DNA of 64,000 nt from assembly GCA_035079385.1 (NCBI GenBank), contig JAVHKY010000054.1:8533501-8597500 (forward strand), given 5' to 3'. The translations under genes and the position numbers were made by a program. A model generated the notes under the pieces. The model ran no database searches, was not told the DNA's origin, and saw only the letters and a list, made by a program, of their open reading frames with translations. This DNA comes from Aspidiotus rigidus (taxonomy: Eukaryota; Arthropoda; Insecta; Hemiptera; Diaspididae). This document shows, one piece after another, positions 55,940 to 64,000 of this stretch; within the stretch, counting starts at the first letter, position 1, and every line of letters starts with the position of its first letter.

Positions 55940-58900
55940 TGATAAAAATGATAATAAACATGAGAGGTATCGAGGGTTTTTTTTCGTAAGAGTATGCGTA
56001 ATGAAATTTTGATTTTTCAGAAAAACGTTTGTAAATTGATCGTTTTCTCTTCTTATATGTGATTATTTCCGTCAAATGAAACTTTGAACACCAGTACGGA
56101 GACTTGAGTTTACAAAATGATTTTCACAAGTACATCATCTCGCGACCTCTGCGATGCTAGCGCTGCCCGGTTCAAATAGATGATCGAAACGTTCCCCACG
56201 TATTCTTATGATGGAACTTTGAGAGATGGTTGGCTTAAAGCTGCCGCTAGCAGCCTGCTTAATAGAGTGCGCAAAATTGATCACAGCGTATGGTGACGCA
56301 GGGGAAAAGAAAGAATCATTTCATAGACCAAGAGGGCCCTCCTCCCTTTATCGCTCTGCCAACAATGGTGTTATCAGTTTTGCGCACTCTTATTTGGAAC
56401 ACACTGTATTCGAATCAAGTTCTGTAAAAACCGATCGAACGACAAGCGAACGATCCATAAGATAAGGTCTGTTGCACAACTACAAGAGATCTCTTTTTCT
56501 TCAAACTGTTGTCTTGTCGCTTGGCCGGCTTCTATAGAGGACATACAAGTTAGGTACGTTCGCATGTCTTTACTGCTCTGCTCATATGGAGTAGAACTCT
56601 TCAACAAGAAAAGTTCACACCGTCTGAATGACCTCATCTGGTAGATCGTCAGTTAATTGTACTCTAGAACTTTCATTCTTGTTTATTCTACACAATTTGA
56701 GGTACTGTAAATTATCTTCTTACATTTCAACTTTTCATAATACGTATTCTTGCCGTGCGAAAATTGCGGTTGAAGAAAGTGTTCTGATCGTCATTCCAAG
56801 ACTTTTTACCGTGAAATTCCCAGCAGAGTTGAATTCGATATAAAAGCTCGCGTTACAGAAAGGTTTTACTGATATTTATGGTGGAACTTGCGATTCATCC
56901 GCATAGGTTCATTATTTCGTTCTGAAATTCATCCGTTCAGCAGAGAATTTCGTACAGTACTCGAATCTTATCGTCATTTCTGTTGAATCAATATTTTTCA
57001 TTTGACTGATGTTGTTTTTCCCTCAAAAGCCGTCGTCGTTGCTCGTTAAGTAAAAATTTAGGCTTTCTTTGCTCTTTTGGGCTTTCCCTCCTTTAGGACC
57101 CTAATGAAATCAACAACTTTGTTTATTTTGTCTTGTATCAAATATTCTACAAATAATACGAATGTCTCGTTTTCTCTTCGTTAGGAATTTTTGCTTCTTT
57201 TTCCACCTACCTTGCCTGTATTCTTTCACAATTTAGGAGAATTTTTGCTTGCAGAACTTTTGAGTATTACTAGTGGCTGCCGTTGATCCACTCGTTAAAA
57301 ATGAAGTAATTTTTTATGGAAAAAAGGAGAGAGAAGGACGAAAAATTTAAACTGCTCGAAATTTCATCTCGTTTATTTGGAAACAATTTTTGATCCGATG
57401 TTTATTATTTTCCGAGTTATAAAATCGTTTAATTTTCACGAACGTTTCACCTTATTTTTTCGAGTGCATAATTTGATCGTGTATCGCACCGCATTCGTTT
57501 ATGTGTTTATCCAAAATGGAGCGGTATCTGATTTGGTTCAAGAGAAAACTGAAATTGTAAAATTGAGTCGATGCTCGAATACGTGACCGAGAAGAAAATC
57601 GAAATGATAATTTAAAGTCACGCAACATGCTACGTAATGCATTATCATAATTAGAAATATCATACCTATATCTTGCGCTCATTATGTACATCTACATACT
57701 GTATGATCAGGAAAATCCGTTGAAAGCATCGGAAAATCCGATGAAAATCATTCGCTACTGAAGGAAGAAGTGGGAAGCCATAGAATTGGCTACTCGAAAG
57801 AATGAACGAATCGTCTTTATTTTAATCCTAGGTCGATAATTTCAGACAAAGCTCGATGGAAAAACTCCGCTCGTCGTTGGGACAGAATATATTTTGGTAC
57901 TTGTTGTTCGAGTCGGTTGTTCTTAATATACTGTACGACGATCGAAATTAATCCAATAGAGAACTTTCGCAGAAGTCAGAAATACACTTTTCACCTTCAC
58001 AACTTTGTATTCATATTGTCGACGTGCTCGTCACCGACGACATTCACCACCAAGTTGATAATGAATTTACATGCTAATGATTTATACTAATTCGAGTATT
58101 ATATTTCATTGTTCCTATTTCGATTTTGCGCACCAATAATTGAAGTAGAATATTTTCAAAATGATATCGAAGTTTACGACAGTATTCGTTAGTTGCGACG
58201 TACATATATAAGATAATTTCTTCTTTTTCCTTCGAATTAAGCGTAATTAAGAATCTGCCCTCATCTGCACTAGCTCAAAGAATATCTATAAATTATGTAG
58301 TCTACGAAAAGTTCGCCCTGATATTTGTAGAGAAGGGCGTGTAATTAACTGTATGTTCAAGTTTACGACGTACAGTATCTCAATATTACGAGTATTTGAA
58401 TGAGGTTTTTAGACCCTATTTTTAAATCAAAATAAGCCATCAACGCTCTTAGTCGTCGACCATCTTTAGGAGAGTACGAAATTATACTAATTTAGAAAAT
58501 CGTAAGAAACGTACCATGTGATGAAAAATACGAAGTTACGAAGAAGTTCAAAACTGTTGAATTATGGAGTCAGTGATCATTAAGAATACATGGGTATTTT
58601 TTTCATTCATTTCAATCTTAATTGAAAATCACGAAAGGAAGAATTGAAAAAGTTTGTAAGGTTAAGAAGGTAAGCTGCGGCATGATGATGATGATGATGA
58701 TGAGAAGAAGAGGGTGGCATGGTAGTGGGGGAAACACTTTCTCGAACCATTAAAATGTAGCCAATTCAGTTCCGTATTGTCTCATTGGAGAAAGAAATAA
58801 ATCAAAAATCCAATCGATTTTCTCTGATTGTACCATTAGTTTTCATTTCAATCATACAACGGTATTTATTTTCCATTTTTCAGTTAATCCAAGATTCGTT

Positions 58901-59989
58901 TGAGACTTCAATTATTTTGCTTAATATTCTTAAACGTATCTGCGAAACTTTCACCGGTCAATTTCATGGTAATGTTGGAAGGTGCCGAGCACACTTCACC
59001 CTCTTTTTGTAGTTGATAAATGAGACATTTTGGAGGAAGGAATCTGCTCTGCTTAATTCTTTGTTACATGACTTGTACATCAACGTTGTGTCCCTTCTGT
59101 GAATATTTTAGAGTAATCTTCACTCCGCGTGTTATTTCGAATGTATTTATCCTCGCAGTTGAAATGACAATTAAAAATCGTGTCCCCTCCCCCTTCCTCT
59201 GCCTTAAGTTGTCCAACAAAATGAAAAAGAAGTCTAATTCTGCATTTTATCCGTTCACGGATAGGAAAAAATAACAGGGGGACTAAAGAGTGCTGGATTT
59301 ATCGATGAAGGTTGGAGACGCTTTTCAAATGTAAAATTTTATAATTGCGCCAAAGCCGTACTTGCTTAGCTCTTCATCCACCGAAAAATCTTTTTGATCT
59401 TCCGCTTCAGTGCAGCTGCGAATTTTAGGTACCAAGGAAGTTTTAGTAGTTGATTGTCTGCAAACAGAATGTCAGTACGGAATGTTTTTCGTGGGGTACG
59501 CAGGATTCATCTTCCTAAAACTGCGAGATGAGATCTTTGTTTCTTTTTTTTTCTCCTGTTATCTCAGAATAACTCGTTTCGAATTGGAGAATCGTTATTG
59601 TTGAAATACGAAATTATTAATCTTCGCTCTGGATTGAAGAATGAGAAAAAAATGTTTGTATCGACAAAAATTAGGTTTTTTTTTTAATTTGACCAAGCGT
59701 AAGAGCAGTATTTTCATAAATTTGGGTACCCAACTTCAAATTTTTGTTTAAAAGTTGGAATACAATAGGGACATGCCCCTCCTAACACAGAAAGAAAAAA
59801 AGAAAAGTTCTTGTGATTTTTCAAACACAGCCATTCCTCAATGTGTGGAATTTTTTTCAAAATGCCTCCCCCCCACAAAAAAAAAAAATTCTCTGAATCC
59901 GCGCCTGTAACAGTTTTGTACGGGGTGTTTTGCGCAGAGGCATTTGCAGAGTTTTCTCGAGCAAGGAAGAAGGATGAGGACTGAGTTGT
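55940..59989. other. No gene or large repeat recognised
   Basis: This is one of the least repetitive parts of the window. It has one copy of the dispersed 20-bp motif (56151-56170) and a GAT trinucleotide repeat (58683-58701). Small open frames show no domain. It may be intronic or regulatory sequence. Confidence 0.4.
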
Positions 59990-59990
59990 A

Positions 59991-60178
59991 AAAAATTTCC
60001 GTATTTTTGAAGCTTTGCATGTAGAAGAAAATTGCCAGCGTCTTCTCTAGAGGTTTTAAAACTTTCCTAGTGGAATTATGAACTCAAAAAATTTCCGTAT
60101 TTTTGAAGCTTTGCATGTAGAAGAAAATTGCCAGCGTCTTTTCTGTTTTAAAACTTTCCAGGTGGAATTATGAACTCA
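59991..60178. repeat. Two-copy 95-bp tandem duplication
   Basis: The copies start at 59991 and 60086 with AAAATTTCCGTATTTTTGAA. They share AAGCTTTGCATGTAGAAGAA and GAATTATGAACTCAA. Copy 2 lacks a few bases (CTAGAGG). Recent local duplication. Confidence 0.9.
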
Positions 60179-61690
60179 AGGAAAAAATAAAAGTGCGGAA
60201 CGAATTTTCACTTTCACCCAGGTTTATTTTCAAACACAAAAACACAAAATAATTTAAAATGATGAAAATTTTCTACCTATTTTTCATGAAATGAGAAAAA
60301 ATTTTAAAAATATTCCAGCCTTGTCTTATATTTTTTCATCGAAAGTTTTGGATTATGCACTAAATTTAGCGTCAAAAATATTCCGTCACATCAAGCAGAG
60401 CTGGAAGGACAAGAATTTGGTTTCTATCTCGTCGTTATTAATAAGTGAAGAGAAATATCAGTAATTTTTTCGTATGTTCGACGCTCACTTGTAAATGGGG
60501 TACTTCAAATTTCTGTCCTTTTCGTTACAATCGGGTACATTCGTAACTTTCTTGGTTCGTGAGGTTCTTCTCTAGAATTGTCTCTCGACGACGTGATGAT
60601 TTGTAAAAAAGAAAATTGAAAATAAAAAAGCACCTATTTCGCATCTTCTCTTAATATCATTTTCGCTTTCAACGAAGTTTTGTATCTCGAACAGGCTTTT
60701 CAAACTTCTGGAGTAAGGCACAAAATTTTATGGGAAAACACTTATGGACCAATTTTTGTGCATTCGATTTTTTTTTTTTTTGAAGGAAAAAATATTAGAA
60801 TTTATTGGAAAGTTTGTTTTCATTGTTTAATTGCTGATTTCTACAATCTGGTTTTAAATTTTCTCAAAGAAATCAATGCCAAAATTTAATACTTAGATAT
60901 CATATCTACAATGAAGTTTTTCCTTACGAATTGTGCCATTTCAATGTTAATTCAACTGCAGATCTTGGACTCCCAAATTCATTTTATTGATGCGGAATTA
61001 CTCCAAAATAACGATAAATTTAAGATGGCGTTGATTGAAGGTATCGCATATCGTGCCGACTGCTAAAACGTTATTCGAAGGTTCTGTATGAAATTAGGGA
61101 ACCAAAATAAAATTCATAGTATTATGGGAGACATGTATCTGTAAGTATGAAGTATCAACTGTACAAATGCTGCAGTGTACCCTCAAAAAACAACAGGAAC
61201 AGAGGTTTATGCGATGCGATCCGGACCTTAATCTGTCTCCCTGTCGCAAGCACTATGAATTGGTTTCTAGGTAGCAATCAGTAAATGTCTTTATGTCCTT
61301 ATCTCTTTGGAGCATCCCAGCCCAAACTGGACAGCGATGAGAGTAGTCAATTGCTGTTTCGGATTGCCGTTATAGTTCTCTGGATGTAGTTACTGGATAA
61401 CCGTTTATTTGTCATTTTCTCCTTTGACGATCTGCCCCCCCCCCTTCTCTATCAACACATTCTTCTGTTGTTTGAACAAAGGTCGTTGTTGAGGACGTTT
61501 GGGGGTTGATTATGGTCGAAACCGTAAGTTTTGGAATTTTCCTACATTCTCTGGAGAAATGGAAGGAAGAGTACGTCCCTTTTTAGGTGACCTCTCGTGT
61601 GATATACTTGACGCTTCCTTTTCCTCACGCATCTTCCTGACCGTAGCTCTGACGTTAATTTTGGTGTTTTTGGACCCTTTTCTCGTCCGC
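60179..61690. other. No gene recognised
   Basis: AT-rich; T-run at 60769-60781 and C-run at 61435-61443. Open frames are short and without motifs. Confidence 0.4.
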
Positions 61691-61709
61691 GTCACAAACA
61701 ATGTGTGTA

Positions 61710-61978
61710 CAAGTCATGAAAGTCATGAAAGAGTCATGAATTTCAGCCAGTGGTCACGAAAGTCATAAAAGTCATGAAAAGGTCATGAATTTTTGTTTAT
61801 GGTCGTGAGATTCTTGCAAAATTATTTATCATCCATTAAATAATGCAAAAAAATTACAGCGAATAAAAGTTGTTCAACAAATTAAGGAAAAAGATCATGA
61901 AAATTGCTATGAAAACGTCATTAGAAAGTCATGAAAAAGTCATGCATTTTTGAATTGTAGATTTAGTAGACACCCTGG
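61710..61978. repeat. AGTCATGAAA-rich repeat with an ACACCCTGG end
   Basis: Clusters of AAAGTCATGAAA-type phrases (61714-61790, 61895-61943) end at GTAGACACCCTGG. This resembles the right terminus of the MITE at 28541-28768 (GTGGACACCCTG). The matching left end was not found, so this may be a truncated relative. Confidence 0.45.
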
Positions 61979-62555
61979 TTAGAATTTTTTTTTCGAAGTA
62001 ACTCAGTGCCCTGAGAAAAGGGGATATATCAGCAATATTTATGCGCGTAATTATGTGTCTGTGGATATCAAGGGTGTATCTTGGAAAGGGGAGCACAGAT
62101 TTACCGACTAGAAGAACTTTTGATGGATTGGTTGCATATAGAGCTTGCAATCGGAAGGTCAAAAACACCGTAAGCTGACGGAGATTGTTGTTCTTCAATA
62201 AACCACAGACAGACGTCACGAGTTTCGAGTTTCTGTACGAAGGTTCGTAGATTTCCGTGACTCTGTGACGCAAACAAAATATTATGGAAGTTAGTTTAGA
62301 AATGATGACCCGTCAGGAAGAGTTCTTCGACCATCTCTCGCATAATAGATTACTTTTTCAAGTTTCGCCAAACAGGAGTAGAAGTTGTAATCGTTGTTTC
62401 CATCAGTGCTACCAAAAGAGAGGTGATCATTCAAAATTAGAAGATAAGTAATTTTGAAAGCACCCACTCACGTGTTACTCTACAGGACGGCTCGCGATCA
62501 ATGCTTAGCTATGAAAATATTTTTAGCGTCTTCTTATTAGTAAACAACGATGAGA
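61979..62555. other. No gene recognised
   Basis: Mixed sequence. The minus-strand open frame 61929-62273 has no known motif and begins inside the preceding repeat. Confidence 0.4.
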
Positions 62556-62592
62556 AATTTATTAATTTTCCCTTTTTTTTTTCTGTTTGCAG

Positions 62593-62668
62593 GTATGTAT
62601 TGACGATTGTAATTCGCGCGCAGGTCGTGTTAATTTATTAATCCGAATGTCTTATGCGCCCGGATCAG
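62593..62668 (+). other. Candidate micro-exon or recursive splice site
   Basis: A strong acceptor (TATTAAT-like branch region, pyrimidine tract CCCTTTTTTTTTTCTGTTTG, then CAG at 62590-62592) is directly followed by GTATGT, and 76 bases later by CAG/GTAATT (donor at 62669). The 76-base interval is open in one frame only (starting VCIDDCNSR, ending SYAPGS). It could be a 76-nt exon, or a zero-length recursive splice site using GTATGT. The host gene is unknown. Confidence 0.4.
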
Positions 62669-63190
62669 GTAATTATCATTGAAAAATATAGAGGTGGGAT
62701 CCATCTCCGAAAATAGCGGTTTTTCTCCCGTTTCTCCGTAGATGAGAGTCAAAATTGAGCGCCAGCTCTGAGGTCTGGCTCCAGGCTCTTTCGGTAGCTG
62801 TTTGGCTGTTTTAAAAGAGCCGGCTCTTCTGTCTTCCAGCTCTCATAAATCTTGCTCAGAATAAGGCTTAACGCGCAGATAGTAGTGGTGATTAATAATT
62901 ACATATTATGGGACAAAAAAAGAAGAAACCACAATTATAATTCATGAATCACAAATTATTGAATCTGAAGTTGTGAACAACAAAACTGAAAAATCAGAAT
63001 ATCTGCTAAGTAATTACCGAACAATGAATAGAGCTTTAAATTTGTGATTGGCGATGACTAAGAAAAGAAAATAGCTGTATGAGAAGGTTATGAATCAATT
63101 GGTAGACAGAAGTTCATTCTTATGTTTGTATGTTTTTTCTGATCGTTTCATAATCCTCTTACAAACCTTTATTGGCTTTTGTTATCACTG
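62669..63190. other. No gene recognised
   Basis: Contains an AGCTCTTTCGGCTC-like stretch (62760-62850) that partly recurs at the right edge of the window (63918-63996, GCTCAACC, GAGCCGAAAGAGCCG). This may mean an inverted pair of old repeat ends. No coding sequence. Confidence 0.4.
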
Positions 63191-63197
63191 GTCAGTG

Positions 63198-63333
63198 TAA
63201 GGCGCTAGAGGTATTCTCAAGAATGTAAACAAACACGTGATGTGTGGTATCACATTAAGTCGCACCGCTTCACTAAAATTTACCACCACATCACGTGTTT
63301 GTTTACATTCTTGAGAATACCTCTAGCGCCTTA
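63198..63333. mobile_element. 136-bp MITE with 47-bp perfect inverted arms
   Basis: TAAGGCGCTAGAGGTATTCT at the left and its exact inverse at the right extend as perfect arms over 63198-63244 and 63287-63333. They are flanked by GTCAGTG on both sides (63191-63197, 63334-63340). It has no coding capacity. The lack of any arm mismatch implies a young insertion or active sequence homogenisation. Confidence 0.93.
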
Positions 63334-63340
63334 GTCAGTG

Positions 63341-64000
63341 GTCACATCCACCCCATAGACCTTATATTTGATATGGACTGAAAAAGGTGATATGAACTTG
63401 AATTATAATTTATAAACAAATGGTATTTCGCATGCAACAAAGTATGGATAATCAGTTTAAGGCACTGCCTATCATGCGTGTAAAAAGGATCCATTGACTG
63501 TCAAGAAATAAGACAATCTAAATGATATACTTAACGCTTGATTCAGTCTGTATCAATTTGTGTATAACTAAGGTCTATGGTGTACTTGCACATACAGACG
63601 CAGACTCGAAGGTACCCAGACTCAGCAGTCGCAGTCAGCTCTAGTAGTAAGGTTGCCTGTTCAGCACATCTTTTGATCAAAAACAACCACCAAAGAGCAC
63701 TTTTTGGACATGTTTGATGTTGGTCGTTTGTGGTAAGAAGTGTGCTGAACAGGCGATTTCATTGCTTAGAGCACCTTTTGGGTATTTTTTGGTTCATTTT
63801 GACCAATCTTGATGGTCATTTTTGGTTGATTTTGGTGAAAAAGTGTGCTGAACGGCCGATCTGACTACTAATACTCAAATAAATAATAAATAACGATTCG
63901 AATGAGTAACTATACGGAGCTAAAAGCTCAACCAATAGGTTGGCTGTAGAGCTATCAACAAAAACAGCGATGGAGCCGAAAGAGCCGTGAACTCTTTCTC
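63341..64000. other. Unrecognised right edge
   Basis: Contains two related phrases TTGTTTTTGATC-like and GTGTGCTGAACAGGCGAT (63737, and 63843 GTGTGCTGAACGGCCGAT) on the plus strand with an inverted GCCTGTTCAGCACA at 63654. This points to a small inverted-repeat element at about 63650-63865 not fully resolved. Confidence 0.4.

Noticed and set aside
1..64000. tRNA or rRNA genes
   Set aside because: No stretch showed a paired A-box and B-box with a foldable acceptor stem, or any rRNA-like conserved block, when read by eye. A covariance-model scan would be decisive.

Overview
The window looks like nuclear DNA from an insect or other arthropod. It is AT-rich, has no bacterial-type gene packing, and is full of short tandem repeats, poly(A)/poly(T) runs and layered transposable elements. 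I cannot name the species. I found no complete host gene. All recognisable protein-coding sequence comes from mobile elements, so the window is probably intergenic or lies inside a very large intron.

Layout. 1-2.4 kb: unrecognised sequence with two perfect tandem duplications. 2369-3595: non-autonomous hAT-type element. 3711-4385 and 11649-12287: two copies, in opposite orientation, of an element carrying clusters of the palindrome TGACGTCA. Relatives lie near 7.7, 8.9, 17.1, 27 and 32.2 kb. 10159-13540: a 5'-truncated jockey-like LINE on the minus strand with a 15-bp target-site duplication. It was later hit by a 336-bp DNA element and by one of the TGACGTCA elements. 17.5-18.2 kb: a minisatellite array inserted in another family member. 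19.9-20.1 kb: the 3' end of a hAT transposase gene. 20993-23519: an apparently complete integrase-type DNA transposon with one open 568-codon gene, inverted ends starting TGTTA and a TGTA target duplication; this fits the Ginger group best.

28.5 kb: a short MITE. 32.8-35.3 kb: a possible 2.5-kb element holding AAAT/AATT microsatellite blocks and near-identical duplicated segments. 39.5-41.77 kb: a foldback element made of arrays of a 25-30 bp unit and three large hairpins. 42.9 and 43.4-43.8 kb: palindromic elements. 43.88-44.30 and 48.07-48.18 kb: R1/I-type LINE relics. 45.7-48.0 kb: a diverged repeat in two to three copies. 50.4-51.0 kb: a TA-flanked palindromic MITE. 53.7-55.9 kb: two sister hAT-type elements, each with younger elements inside. 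62.6 kb: a juxtaposed splice acceptor/donor that could be a micro-exon or a recursive splice site. 63198-63333: a small MITE with 47-bp perfect inverted arms and a perfect 7-bp duplication.

The elements record an order of events: old host repeat, then LINE, then DNA elements inside the LINE; and hAT parent, then TA-MITE and a second hAT-type element inside it. Only the Ginger-like transposon looks recent enough to encode a working protein. The other elements are non-autonomous or decayed and would need enzymes from elsewhere.
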